64,000 bases of DNA from Streptomyces sp. RB17. Its GTDB lineage: Bacteria > Actinomycetota > Actinomycetes > Streptomycetales > Streptomycetaceae. Every line of letters starts with the position of its first letter. Within the stretch, counting starts at the first letter, position 1. Below the pieces are notes generated by a model. That model saw nothing but the letters and a program-made list of their open reading frames with translations, was not told the DNA's origin and did no database searches. The stretch is from assembly GCF_009604455.1 (NCBI RefSeq), contig NZ_WEGL01000004.1, positions 760,510 through 824,509 of the forward strand. The letters are read 5' to 3'. The translations under genes and the position numbers were made by a program. Below, piece after piece: positions 45,184 through 54,378 of this stretch.

Positions 45184-46593
45184 CTACCGGCGGTCCTCCG
45201 CCTCCCGTGGGGCCTCTCGGCGACGGGCGCGCGGCAGCACCCGCAGCGCGTCCCCCATGTCGGCGACTTCCAGGACTTTCATGCCGGGCGGCACCTTGCC
45301 CGGATCGGTCGGCACGAGCGCGTGGGTGAAGCCCAGCCGGTGCGCCTCGGCGAGCCTGCGCTGTACGCCCGTGACCCGTCTCACCTCGCCCGCGAGGCCC
45401 ACCTCGCCGATCGCGACCAGGTTCTTCGGCAGCGGGGTGTCGCTGGCGGCGGAGGCCAGCGCGAGGGCGATGGCGAGGTCGGCGGCCGGCTCCGACAGCT
45501 TCACCCCGCCGACCGTCGCGGAGTAGATGTCCCGCTTACCGAGCGCGCTGATCCGGCCGCGCTGCTCCAGGACGGCCAGCATCATCGACACGCGTGAGGT
45601 CTCCAGACCCGACGTCGTGCGCCGCGGGGAGGGGATCTGGGAGTCGACGGTCAGCGCCTGCACCTCGGCCACCAGCGGGCGGCGGCCCTCCAGGGTGACG
45701 GTCAGACAGGTGCCGGGGACCGGTTCGGCACGACGGGTCAGGAAAAGTCCGCTGGGGTCCGTAAGGCCCGTGATGCCCTCGTCGTGCAGTTCGAAGCAGC
45801 CGACCTCGTCCGTGGCGCCGTAGCGGTTCTTCACGCCGCGCACCAGGCGCAGGCGCGCGTGCCGGTCGCCCTCGAAGTGCAGGACGACGTCCACGAGGTG
45901 CTCCAGCAGGCGGGGGCCCGCGATCGCCCCGTCCTTCGTGACGTGGCCCACCAGGAGCGTGGACATCCCGCGCTCCTTGGAGGCGCGGATGAGCGCGCCC
46001 GCGACCTCCCTCACCTGGGCCATGCCGCCGGGCGCGCCGTCGATCTCCGGGGAGGCGACCGTCTGCACCGAATCGAGGATCAGCAGGGAGGGCTTGATCT
46101 CGTCCAAGTGGCCGAGGACGGCGGACAGATCCGTCTCGGCGGCCAGATACAGCTCGTCATGGAGGGCGCGGATTCGGTCCGCGCGCAGCCGCACCTGGCT
46201 CGCGGACTCCTCGCCGGTCACATAGAGGGTGCGGTGCTCGGCGCTCGCGGACTTGGCGGCCACGTCCAGCAGCAGCGTGGACTTGCCGACGCCGGGCTCG
46301 CCCGCTAGCAGCACGACCGCGCCGGGCACCAGGCCGCCGCCGAGCACCCGGTCCAGCTCGGGCACGCCGGTGGTGCGGGCGGTGGCCTGCCGGCCGTCGA
46401 CCTGCCCGATGGGCAGCGCGGACGTCGTCACCCGGCCCGGTGCCGTCGTACGGACCGCGGGCGCGCCGTACTCCTCGACCGTGCCCCACGCCTGGCACTC
46501 GGGGCAGCGGCCGAGCCACTTGGCCGTCTGCCAGCCGCACTCGGTGCAGCGGTAGGACGGGCGGTCCTTGGGGGTCTTGGTACGGGCAGCCAT
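45184..46593 (-). CDS. radA: DNA repair ATPase RadA/Sms
   Basis: 469 residues. Zinc finger C-T-E-C...C-P-E-C near the N-terminus, RecA-like core with Walker A G-E-P-G-V-G-K-S, the RadA motif K-N-R-Y-G, and a C-terminal Lon-like domain. It drives branch migration in recombination. ATG at 46593 with TACGGT 6 bases upstream, so the transcript is probably leaderless. With disA next and mutY two genes further it forms a DNA-repair group. Confidence 0.96.
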   Translation of the reverse strand: MAARTKTPKDRPSYRCTECGWQTAKWLGRCPECQAWGTVEEYGAPAVRTTAPGRVTTSALPIGQVDGRQATARTTGVPELDRVLGGGLVPGAVVLLAGEPGVGKSTLLLDVAAKSASAEHRTLYVTGEESASQVRLRADRIRALHDELYLAAETDLSAVLGHLDEIKPSLLILDSVQTVASPEIDGAPGGMAQVREVAGALIRASKERGMSTLLVGHVTKDGAIAGPRLLEHLVDVVLHFEGDRHARLRLVRGVKNRYGATDEVGCFELHDEGITGLTDPSGLFLTRRAEPVPGTCLTVTLEGRRPLVAEVQALTVDSQIPSPRRTTSGLETSRVSMMLAVLEQRGRISALGKRDIYSATVGGVKLSEPAADLAIALALASAASDTPLPKNLVAIGEVGLAGEVRRVTGVQRRLAEAHRLGFTHALVPTDPGKVPPGMKVLEVADMGDALRVLPRARRREAPREAEDRR

Positions 46594-46790
46594 GCGGAAA
46601 CCGTAGCCCGCGGCACTGACAACGGGTCCCCGGGCCGTGTGCGGGTGATCCGGTACCGGCCACCACCCGTCGGGCTCGGGCCACGGAAGAAAGGGTTCCT
46701 GTCCCCTTATGAGGGATCGTTTCACCCGTACGGATTAAAAGAGCTCAAGCTTCAAGAACGGGCACTCCGCCGCCGCCTACGGTCGCACGG

Positions 46791-48536
46791 GTGATGAGCA
46801 GCAGTCCGGAGACGACCACCCGCACCCCCGGCGCGCACCGGGCGCGCGGCGAGGCGCGTGCAGCACGAGAGGCGCGGAAGGGGCGCGCAACGGGAGAGAC
46901 CGCCCGCGAGGCCCGCCAGGGGCGCGACCGCGCCGCCGCGCGCACCCTCGCCCAGCGGCCGCCGGCGCGCTACGAACCGTACCTGGACGGGCTGTTCACC
47001 TACTGTCTGTCGGTGCTGTGCGACCACGACGCGGCCACCGCCGCCCTCGGCGACGTCCTCGCCCTGGCCGAGCGGCGCGGCCACCGCGCCCCGGAGGCCT
47101 CCGGCGACCGCAGGGCCTGGCTGTACGCGCTGGCCCGCTGGGCGTGCCTGCGCAAGCTGGCCGAGGCCAAGCAGAAACGTCAGGCCACTCATGCGGCGGG
47201 CCGCCCGGCGACCGGGAACCAGGCGTCCGATCCGCCGGTCGCCCCGGAGGTGCAGGAGCGCCGGCGCCGCGAACTGGCCCTGCTGGCCTGGCCGGAGGCG
47301 GCCGGTACGACCCCCGAGCAGCGCGAGGCCCTGGAGCTGGCCGTCCGCCACCACCTGGCCCCGCCCGAGGTCGCCGCCGTCCTCGGCATGGAACCGGCGG
47401 CCGCACGCGAGCTGCTCGCCTCCGCAGCCTGCGAGGTCGAGCGCACCCGGGCGGCCCTCGCTGTCGTCGAGACCGGCGGCTGCCCGAGCGTGGCCCACCT
47501 CACGGGGGACAGCGGACTGGTCCTGAGCACGGCCCTGCGCCGCGAGCTGGTCCGCCACGTCGACGACTGCCCGCGCTGCCGCCGCATCGCCGAGCGTGCC
47601 GTCCCCGGCCACTGGCCCGGCGCCACGGTCACCCCGGCCGAGCTGCCGGTCCTCGAGGCACCCCGCGCGGCCCTTCACATGGCCCTGGCGCACCATCCAC
47701 GCGCGCGTGGCGCGGCGGCCCCCCGCTTCGACCGGCGCGGCTTCCCCATGGACCCCAAGGACCGAGCGGCCCGCCGCGACCGGCTACGCGCGCGTGCGGT
47801 GACGACGACGGTCGTCGCCACGGTGGTGGCCGCTCCCGTGCTCGCGCTGTGGGCCGCCTACCGGGGCACGCCGACGGCGGACGGGGACGGCCACCCCGCC
47901 ACCGCGCGCGAGGCCCAGGGCCCCGACGCCCTCGGCAGTGACTCGGCCGGCGGCTACGAGAACGCCGGGAACGCGAGCGTGAAGCCCGGCGCCCGCGTGG
48001 GCAGGAACGGCAACGCGGACGTCTCCGTGGAGGTCGTCAGCGTGTCCGGAGTGGGCGACAAGGGTGCCGGCCGGCTCGACGTCAGCGCGGCGAACGACGG
48101 CGACACGACCCTGATGACCCTCACCGCCTCCGGCTCCTCCCCGGTCCGCTGGTCCGCGTCCACGACGGCGCCCTGGCTCTACCTGAGCCAGTCCATGGGA
48201 ACCCTGAACCCCGGCGGCACGTTGACGATCAAGGTGTACGTCGACCACCTCCGCGAGCCCTCCGGCCACTGGCACGCACAGGTGGCGATCTCCCCGGCCG
48301 GCGCGGTGGTCACGATCGACGGCTACGGCACGGCGCCGACCCACCACCCCACCCCTCCCCCCACGTCCGCCACCCCCACCCCGCCCACGACACCCCCCAC
48401 CGACCCCCCCTCCACCCAACCCACCCCGCCGACCGATCCCCCGTCCACCCCCACCGAACCCACCTCACCCCCTGGCTCCCCGACTCCGACACCGACTCCG
48501 TCCGACGGCGATACGCCCAGTCCGTCGGGGAGCTAG
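46791..48536 (+). CDS. Membrane protein with sigma-factor-like, zinc anti-sigma-like and BACON-like parts
   Basis: 581 residues from the GTG at 46791 (TACGGT 7 bases upstream). Residues about 60-125 resemble sigma region 2 (R-A-W-L-Y-A-L-A-R-W-A-C-L-R-K-L); 175-225 resemble region 4 (T-P-E-Q-R-E-A-L-E-L-A-V, then P-P-E-V-A-A-V-L-G-M); near 255 H-V-D-D-C-P-R-C fits the H-x3-C-x2-C zinc motif of anti-sigma factors. One membrane span lies near 337-358. Outside are a BACON-like beta domain (about 405-500, W-L-Y-L-S) and a Pro/Thr/Ser tail. Inside-out signalling at the membrane is an inference. Confidence 0.8.
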   Translation: MMSSSPETTTRTPGAHRARGEARAAREARKGRATGETAREARQGRDRAAARTLAQRPPARYEPYLDGLFTYCLSVLCDHDAATAALGDVLALAERRGHRAPEASGDRRAWLYALARWACLRKLAEAKQKRQATHAAGRPATGNQASDPPVAPEVQERRRRELALLAWPEAAGTTPEQREALELAVRHHLAPPEVAAVLGMEPAAARELLASAACEVERTRAALAVVETGGCPSVAHLTGDSGLVLSTALRRELVRHVDDCPRCRRIAERAVPGHWPGATVTPAELPVLEAPRAALHMALAHHPRARGAAAPRFDRRGFPMDPKDRAARRDRLRARAVTTTVVATVVAAPVLALWAAYRGTPTADGDGHPATAREAQGPDALGSDSAGGYENAGNASVKPGARVGRNGNADVSVEVVSVSGVGDKGAGRLDVSAANDGDTTLMTLTASGSSPVRWSASTTAPWLYLSQSMGTLNPGGTLTIKVYVDHLREPSGHWHAQVAISPAGAVVTIDGYGTAPTHHPTPPPTSATPTPPTTPPTDPPSTQPTPPTDPPSTPTEPTSPPGSPTPTPTPSDGDTPSPSGS

Positions 48537-48938
48537 GGCGGGTCCTGGGGCGGGGAAGGTGAGACGGAGGGGAGAGGAGGGGAGAGAGAGGGGGAGCGGG
48601 GCGGACGGATGTACGCCGAGCCCCGCTCGGGCATTCCCGGCCGCAGGCATGCCGACGGCCCGGTGGCCCGACGGCCCCGGACAAGGCTTGCCCGGAGGCT
48701 CGGCCGCTTTCGGCGCGTGGGATCGGCGATGGGCAGATTCGTTCCGAGGGGCGGGGCGGCCGAGTCCGGGACGGGGAGAAAACCACAGGTCAGACAGTGC
48801 CGTGCCGGAACCATGGCGATCGAGGGAACTGGGTGGGTGGAACAGATCTGCCGATCACGGTCCCGCAGTGGCCGGCACCAACGCCGCGCCGGCTCGCCGT
48901 TCCGCCGCGGCCGGCACCAACGTCGGCGTGTGGGCGCG
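48537..48938. other. 402-base region without a supported gene
   Basis: Begins with a G/A-only-like tract (48545-48605, nearly all purine on the plus strand), then ordinary GC-rich sequence. A 14-base motif GGCCGGCACCAACG occurs twice (about 48873 and 48910). Open frames here are Arg/Pro-rich and look non-coding. I see no clear promoter, RNA gene or terminator. Confidence 0.4.
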
Positions 48939-49808
48939 TTAAGGGGCCGGGTCGGCGGGGTGGGGGGCGAGCAGGGGCAGCTGGGAGGCGAGGCGCCGTT
49001 CGCAGAGTTCGGCCAGGCGGTCGTAGCCGGCCTTGCCCATCAGTTCGGTCAGCTCGGCCCGGTAGGAGACGTACACCGGATCGCCCGCGCCGTGTGCGGA
49101 GGTCGCCGAGGTGCACCACCAGTGCAGGTCGTGCCCGCCCGGACCCCAGCCCCGGCGGTCGTACTCGCCGATGGAGATCTGCAGGACCCGCGTGTCGTCG
49201 GGGCGGTCGATCCAGTCGTACGTCCGCCGGATCGGCAGCTGCCAGCACACGTCCGGCTTGGTCTCCAACGGCTCCCGGCCCTCCCGCAGTGCGAGGATGT
49301 GCAGCGAGCAGCCCGCGCCGCCCGCGAAACCGGGCCGGTTCTGGAAGATGCAGGAGCCCTGGAAGGGGCGGGTCTGCCGGGAGCCCTCCTCGTCCTTGGA
49401 GACCCAGCCGTTCCGCTTGCCCTCGTCATGGTGCTGCCAGATCTCCGGCGTGAGCCGCGCCACATGCTCGGCGACCCGCTTCTCGTCGTCCTCGTCCGAG
49501 AAGTGCGCGCCCAGCGAGCAGCACCCGTCGTCCGCGCGGCCCGCCTGGATGCCCTGGCAGCCGCTGCCGAAGATGCAGTTCCAGCGAGAGGTCAGCCATG
49601 TCAGATCACAGCGGAAGACCTGCTCGTCGTCCGCAGGGTCAGGAAACTCCACCCAGGCGCGCGCGAAGTCGAGCCCCTTCTCGTCGCTCATCTGCGGGGC
49701 CTGTTGGGCCTGCTTCGACTGCTTGGTCACGGACGACGCCTTCGCCTGCGCAGAATCCTTCGATCCCTTGGAGGATTTGTGGTCCTTCGCCTTTTTCGTC
49801 TTTGGCAC
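48939..49808 (-). CDS. Cys-rich protein, putative metal-binding, unknown function
   Basis: 289 residues. A Lys/Ser/Gln-rich start of about 40 residues precedes a compact domain with at least nine Cys: F-R-C-D-L-T-W, N-C-I-F-G-S-G-C, D-G-C-C-S-L-G-A-H-F, G-S-C-I-F-Q, A-G-C-S-L-H, V-C-W-Q-L-P and W-W-C-T. The arrangement recalls iron or zinc-chelating YkgJ/DUF3109-type proteins, without certainty. GTG at 49808 with TACCCT 6 bases upstream (leaderless). Divergent from the phosphatase gene 71 bases away. Confidence 0.8.
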   Translation of the reverse strand: MPKTKKAKDHKSSKGSKDSAQAKASSVTKQSKQAQQAPQMSDEKGLDFARAWVEFPDPADDEQVFRCDLTWLTSRWNCIFGSGCQGIQAGRADDGCCSLGAHFSDEDDEKRVAEHVARLTPEIWQHHDEGKRNGWVSKDEEGSRQTRPFQGSCIFQNRPGFAGGAGCSLHILALREGREPLETKPDVCWQLPIRRTYDWIDRPDDTRVLQISIGEYDRRGWGPGGHDLHWWCTSATSAHGAGDPVYVSYRAELTELMGKAGYDRLAELCERRLASQLPLLAPHPADPAP

Positions 49809-49879
49809 ATGTCCAGGGTAAGTGGCCGAGGACCGCTCCGGGGACCGTCGGCGGACGATCTGGCAGTAGCGTTCCGTAT
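49809..49879. promoter_or_regulatory. Divergent leaderless promoters (Cys-rich gene / Ppx-GppA gene)
   Basis: TACCCT on the minus strand (49820-49815) is 6 bases before the GTG at 49808. TAGCGT on the plus strand (49867-49872) is 7 bases before the ATG at 49880. Confidence 0.6.
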
Positions 49880-50812
49880 ATGAGACTCGGTGTCCTGGAC
49901 GTGGGTTCGAACACGGTGCATCTGCTGGTGGTGGACGCCCACCCCGGCGCCCGTCCGCTGCCCGCGCATTCGCACAAGGCCGAACTTCGGCTCGCCCAAC
50001 TGCTCGACGACAGCGGTGCCATCGACGACGAAGGCATCCACAAGCTGGTCGCCGTCGTCCAGGACGCACTCCAGGCCGCCGAGGACAAGGGCGTCGAGGA
50101 CCTGCTGACGTTCGCGACCTCCGCCGTCCGGGAGGCCACCAACGCCGACGACGTCCTCGCGCGCGTGGAGCAGGAGACGGGCGTACGACTCCAGGTCCTC
50201 ACCGGCGCGGAGGAGGCCCGCCTGACCTTCCTCGCGGTCCGCCGCTGGTTCGGCTGGTCCGCCGGAAAGCTGCTGGTCCTGGACATCGGCGGCGGCTCCC
50301 TGGAGATCGCCTACGGCATAGACGAGGAGCCGGACACCGCCGTCTCCCTGCCGCTCGGGGCCGGCCGGCTCACCGCCGGCTGGCTGCCCGGCGACCCGCC
50401 CACCCCCGAGGCCGTGCGCGCCCTGCGCCGCCACGTCCGTACCGAGATCGCCCGCACGGTCGGCGAATTCAGCCGCTTCGGCGCCCCCGACCACGTGGTC
50501 GCCACGTCCAAGACCTTCAAGCAGCTCGCCCGCATCGCCGGAGCCGCCCGCAGCGCCGAGGGCCTCTACGTCCAGCGCGAGCTCAAGCGCGAGTCCCTGG
50601 AGGCCTGGGTCCCGCGCCTGGCCGGGATGACGGTGGAGCAGCGCGCCGAGCTCCCCGGCGTCTCCGACGGCCGGGCAGGCCAGCTCCTGGCGGGAGCCCT
50701 GGTGGCCGAGGGCGCGATGGATCTGTTCGGGGTGGAGAACCTGGAGATCTGCCCGTGGGCGCTGAGGGAGGGCGTGATCCTACGGCGGCTTGATCACATG
50801 GGTTCCGACTAG
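49880..50812 (+). CDS. Ppx/GppA-family exopolyphosphatase or pppGpp phosphatase
   Basis: 310 residues, the short form of the family. ASKHA-fold motifs: L-D-V-G-S-N-T-V-H-L-L at the N-terminus, T-S-A-V-R-E-A-T-N, and D-I-G-G-G-S-L-E near residue 137. Such enzymes split polyphosphate or pppGpp and tie phosphate to the stringent response. The extra helical HD domain of the long Ppx type is absent. The stop codon sits at the edge of a REP-like palindrome. Confidence 0.92.
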   Translation: MRLGVLDVGSNTVHLLVVDAHPGARPLPAHSHKAELRLAQLLDDSGAIDDEGIHKLVAVVQDALQAAEDKGVEDLLTFATSAVREATNADDVLARVEQETGVRLQVLTGAEEARLTFLAVRRWFGWSAGKLLVLDIGGGSLEIAYGIDEEPDTAVSLPLGAGRLTAGWLPGDPPTPEAVRALRRHVRTEIARTVGEFSRFGAPDHVVATSKTFKQLARIAGAARSAEGLYVQRELKRESLEAWVPRLAGMTVEQRAELPGVSDGRAGQLLAGALVAEGAMDLFGVENLEICPWALREGVILRRLDHMGSD

Positions 50813-50855
50813 CGCCCCGCAGGGGCGCGGGGGAACGGCGCGAGCAACCACGACG
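50812..50855. repeat. REP-like intergenic palindrome, copy 3
   Basis: GCGCCCC-GCA-GGGGCGC followed by GGGGGAACGGCGCGAGCAACC, a near copy of the element at 38306. It starts in the stop codon of the phosphatase gene and may act as its terminator. Confidence 0.75.
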
Positions 50856-50940
50856 ACGCCGCACCCGCCCGAATGGCAAACCTCACAACGGCGAACAGGC
50901 ACCCAACACCGGCACCACTCAACGCCGTAAGGTGACGGAC

Positions 50941-51753
50941 GTGGCTGAACCAAGGGACGTGACCGTCGCGCTGTCGACGGCCTCCGTATACCCGGAGTCC
51001 ACCGCGACCGCCTTCGAGATCGCCGCGCGTCTCGGCTACGACGGCGTCGAGGTCATGGTGTGGACCGACCCGGTGAGCCAGGACATCGAGGCGCTGCGCC
51101 GCCTGTCGGACTACCACGGCATCCCGGTCCTGGCCGTCCACGCCCCCTGCCTGCTGATCACCCAGCGGGTCTGGTCGACGGACCCCTGGGTCAAGCTGCA
51201 GCGGGCTCGGGCGGCCGCCGAGAAGCTGGGCGCCACCACCGTCGTCGTGCACCCGCCCTTCCGCTGGCAGCGGCAGTACGCGCGCGAGTTCGTCGACGGG
51301 GTCTGGCGGATGGCGAGCGAGACGGACGTGCGGTTCGCCGTCGAGAACATGTACCCCTGGCGCTACCGCGACCGCGAGATGCTCGCCTACGCCCCGGACT
51401 GGGACGTCACCCAGCACGACTACCGGCACTTCACGATCGATCTCAGCCACACGGCGACGGCCCGTACGGACGCCCTGGAGATGATCGACCGCATGGGCGA
51501 CCGGCTCGGCCACGTCCATCTCGCGGACGGGCGGGGCTCGGCCAAGGACGAGCACCTGGTGCCCGGCCGCGGCACCCAGCCCTGCGCCGAGCTGCTGGAA
51601 CACCTCACCCTCTCCGGGTTCGACGGCCATGTCGTCATCGAGGTCAACACCCGGCGGGCGATGTCCAGTGCCGAACGCGAGGCCGACCTCGCCGAGGCCC
51701 TGGCCTTCACCCGCAAGCATCTGGCGTCGGCGGTACGGGTGCGCCGGCCATGA
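50941..51753 (+). CDS. Sugar phosphate isomerase/epimerase-like TIM-barrel protein
   Basis: 270 residues of the AP-endonuclease-2/xylose-isomerase-like superfamily. Metal and active-site candidates: V-H-A-P-C near residue 63, V-V-H-P-P-F-R-W, V-E-N-M-Y-P-W, the D-L-S-H segment, H-V-H-L-A-D-G, and V-I-E-V-N near the end. I chose the GTG at 50941 because TAAGGT lies 7 bases upstream; a GTG at 50932 is the alternative. The sugar is unknown. It overlaps the next TetR gene by 4 bases. Confidence 0.87.
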   Translation: MAEPRDVTVALSTASVYPESTATAFEIAARLGYDGVEVMVWTDPVSQDIEALRRLSDYHGIPVLAVHAPCLLITQRVWSTDPWVKLQRARAAAEKLGATTVVVHPPFRWQRQYAREFVDGVWRMASETDVRFAVENMYPWRYRDREMLAYAPDWDVTQHDYRHFTIDLSHTATARTDALEMIDRMGDRLGHVHLADGRGSAKDEHLVPGRGTQPCAELLEHLTLSGFDGHVVIEVNTRRAMSSAEREADLAEALAFTRKHLASAVRVRRP

Positions 51754-52361
51754 ACGACAACGTGCAGCCCATCCGCAGAAGGGGCAGACCCCCGCGCACG
51801 GAATCCGCCGACACCCGTGACCGGATCCTGTCCGCGGCCCGCGAGGTGTTCTCCGAGCGTGGCTACGAGAAGGCGTCCGTGCGCGGTATCGCCAAGGCGG
51901 CCGGTGTCGACTCCGCGCTGGTCCACCACTACTTCGGCACCAAGGAGCAGGTCTTCGAGGCGGCGATCGCGGTGGCCTTCGCGCCCGCGCTGAACGCCCC
52001 CGACGCGGTGGCCGCCGGCCCGCTCGACGGGGTGGGGGAGCGGCTGACCCGGTTCATCTTCGGCGTCTGGGAGAACCCCACGACCCGTACCCCGCTCCTC
52101 GCGATCGTCCGGTCGGCCCTGAACAACGAGACCGCCGCCGCCGTCTTCCGCCGCCTCGTCGCCTCCCAGCTGCTGCGCCGCATCGCCGCCCAGCTGGACC
52201 TGCCCGACGCCGAACTGCGCGCCGAGCTGGCCGCCGCGCAGCTGGTGGGTGCGGCGATGATGCGGTACGTCGTCAAGCTGGAGCCGCTGGCATCCGCCGA
52301 CCTGGAGCAGATCATCGCGCGGGTGGCACCGGTCGTACAGCACCATCTGACCAGCGCCTGA
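51750..52361 (+). CDS. TetR-family regulator
   Basis: 203 residues. Starts with an Arg-rich arm (R-R-R-G-R-P-P-R) that could contact the DNA minor groove, then the helix-turn-helix V-R-G-I-A-K-A-A-G-V-D-S-A-L-V-H-H-Y-F-G. The C-terminal domain is of the TetR_C_17-like group (L-L-A-I-V-R-S-A-L). Coupled to the isomerase-like gene by an ATGA overlap, so it may regulate that gene or ilvD beyond it. Confidence 0.92.
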   Translation: MNDNVQPIRRRGRPPRTESADTRDRILSAAREVFSERGYEKASVRGIAKAAGVDSALVHHYFGTKEQVFEAAIAVAFAPALNAPDAVAAGPLDGVGERLTRFIFGVWENPTTRTPLLAIVRSALNNETAAAVFRRLVASQLLRRIAAQLDLPDAELRAELAAAQLVGAAMMRYVVKLEPLASADLEQIIARVAPVVQHHLTSA

Positions 52362-52455
52362 GCCGCGCGCCGGGGGCCACGGCAGCGAGATGACCGTCCC
52401 GCATTCCGGACAGCCGAGTCCAGCGTTTGGAGCATCGGCGTACGCTCGGAGACAA

Positions 52456-52469
52456 CCAGAACTGTCTGG
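52456..52469. promoter_or_regulatory. Small palindrome upstream of ilvD
   Basis: CCAGA-ACTG-TCTGG lies 25 bases before the ilvD ATG. It could be an operator or a leader stem. There is no leader peptide rich in branched-chain codons that I can see. Confidence 0.35.
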
Positions 52470-52494
52470 CAGATCTTCGAAGGAGCGAGCGACG

Positions 52495-54348
52495 ATGCCC
52501 GAGCTGAGGTCCCGCACAGTCACCCACGGCCGCAACATGGCGGGCGCCCGCGCCCTTATGCGCGCCTCCGGTGTACCCGGTGCGGACATCGGCCGGAAGC
52601 CGGTCATCGCGGTCGCGAACTCCTTCACCGAGTTCGTGCCGGGCCACACCCACCTTCAGCCGGTCGGCCGGATCGTCAGCGAGGCGATCAAGGAGGCGGG
52701 CGGCATCCCGCGCGAGTTCAACACGATCGCCGTGGACGACGGCATCGCGATGGGGCATGGCGGGATGCTCTACTCGCTCCCCTCCCGGGACCTGATCGCG
52801 GACTCGGTCGAGTACATGGTCGAGGCCCACTGCGCCGACGCCCTGGTCTGCATCTCCAACTGCGACAAGATCACCCCGGGCATGCTGCTGGCGGCCCTGC
52901 GCCTGAACATCCCGACCGTCTTCGTCTCCGGCGGCCCGATGGAGTCCGGCCGCGCCACCCTGGTCGACGGCACGGTCCGCACGCTCGACCTGGTCGACGC
53001 GATCTCCGACGCCGTCAACGACAAGATCTCCGACGAGGACATCCTCCGTATCGAGGAGAACGCCTGCCCGACCTGCGGCAGCTGTTCCGGCATGTTCACC
53101 GCCAACTCGATGAACTGCCTCACCGAGGCCATCGGCCTCTCGCTCCCCGGCAACGGCTCGGTCCTCGCCACCCACACCGCGCGCAAGCAGCTGTACGTCG
53201 ACGCCGCCCGCACGGTCATGGACGTCACCCGCCGCTACTACGAGCAGGACGACGACTCCGTCCTGCCGCTCAACATCGCGACCTTCCAGGCCTTCGAGAA
53301 CGCCATGGCCCTGGACATCGCGATGGGCGGCTCCACCAACACGATCCTGCACCTGCTGGCCGCCGCCCAGGAGGCCGGCGTCCCCTTCGGCCTGGAGGAG
53401 ATCGACGCCGTGTCGCGCCGCGTCCCCTGCCTCGCCAAGGTGGCGCCCAACGTGGCGAAGGACCGCACGTACTACATGGAGGACGTGCACCGCGCCGGCG
53501 GCATCCCGGCCCTGCTCGGCGAACTCCACCGCGCGGGCCTCCTCAACGAGGACGTCCACGCCGTCCACAGCCCGTCCCTCGCCGACTGGCTGAAGACCTG
53601 GGACGTCCGCGGCGGCTCGCCCTCGCAGGAGGCGGTGGAGCTGTGGCACGCGGCACCGGGCTGCGTCCGCTCCGCCGAGGCCTTCTCCCAGTCCGAGCGC
53701 TGGGAGGCGCTGGACGAGGACGCGGAGGGCGGCTGCATCCGCTCGGTCGAGCACGCATACTCCAAGGACGGCGGCCTGGCGGTCCTCAAGGGCAACCTCG
53801 CGGTCGACGGCTGCGTGGTGAAGACGGCCGGCGTGGACGAGTCGATCTGGACCTTCGAGGGCCCGGCGGTCGTCTGCGAGTCCCAGGAGGAGGCCGTCCA
53901 GCGGATCCTCACCCACGAGGTCAAGGACGGCGACGTCGTCGTCATCCGCTACGAGGGCCCCAAGGGCGGCCCCGGCATGCAGGAGATGCTCTACCCGACC
54001 TCGTACCTGAAGGGCCGGGGCCTCGGCAAGACCTGCGCCCTGATCACCGACGGCCGCTTCTCCGGCGGCACCTCGGGCCTGTCGATCGGCCATGCCTCCC
54101 CCGAGGCGGCCTCCGGCGGCACCATCGCCCTGGTCCAGGACGGCGACCGCATCCGCATCGACATCCCGAACCGCACGGTCGAGCTTCTCGTCGACGAGGC
54201 CGAACTCGCCCGCCGCGACCAGGCCCTGAACGGCGTCTACGCCCCGAAGAACCGCGACCGCAAGGTCTCGGCCGCGCTGCGGGCCTACGCCGCGATGGCC
54301 ACCAGCGCCGACAGGGGCGCGGTGCGGGACGTGACGAAGCTGGGCTGA
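52495..54348 (+). CDS. ilvD: Dihydroxy-acid dehydratase
   Basis: Makes the 2-keto acids for valine and isoleucine synthesis. 617 residues, as in the family. Iron-sulfur Cys in C-I-S-N-C-D-K-I-T-P-G near residue 121 and A-C-P-T-C-G-S-C-S-G-M near 193; the substrate Ser/Gly region T-D-G-R-F-S-G-G-T near the end. AAGGAG is 9 bases before the ATG. Stand-alone, not joined to ilvBNC. Confidence 0.97.
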   Translation: MPELRSRTVTHGRNMAGARALMRASGVPGADIGRKPVIAVANSFTEFVPGHTHLQPVGRIVSEAIKEAGGIPREFNTIAVDDGIAMGHGGMLYSLPSRDLIADSVEYMVEAHCADALVCISNCDKITPGMLLAALRLNIPTVFVSGGPMESGRATLVDGTVRTLDLVDAISDAVNDKISDEDILRIEENACPTCGSCSGMFTANSMNCLTEAIGLSLPGNGSVLATHTARKQLYVDAARTVMDVTRRYYEQDDDSVLPLNIATFQAFENAMALDIAMGGSTNTILHLLAAAQEAGVPFGLEEIDAVSRRVPCLAKVAPNVAKDRTYYMEDVHRAGGIPALLGELHRAGLLNEDVHAVHSPSLADWLKTWDVRGGSPSQEAVELWHAAPGCVRSAEAFSQSERWEALDEDAEGGCIRSVEHAYSKDGGLAVLKGNLAVDGCVVKTAGVDESIWTFEGPAVVCESQEEAVQRILTHEVKDGDVVVIRYEGPKGGPGMQEMLYPTSYLKGRGLGKTCALITDGRFSGGTSGLSIGHASPEAASGGTIALVQDGDRIRIDIPNRTVELLVDEAELARRDQALNGVYAPKNRDRKVSAALRAYAAMATSADRGAVRDVTKLG

Positions 54349-54378
54349 ACAGCGACCTGAGCTGAGCAGCGACCTGAG

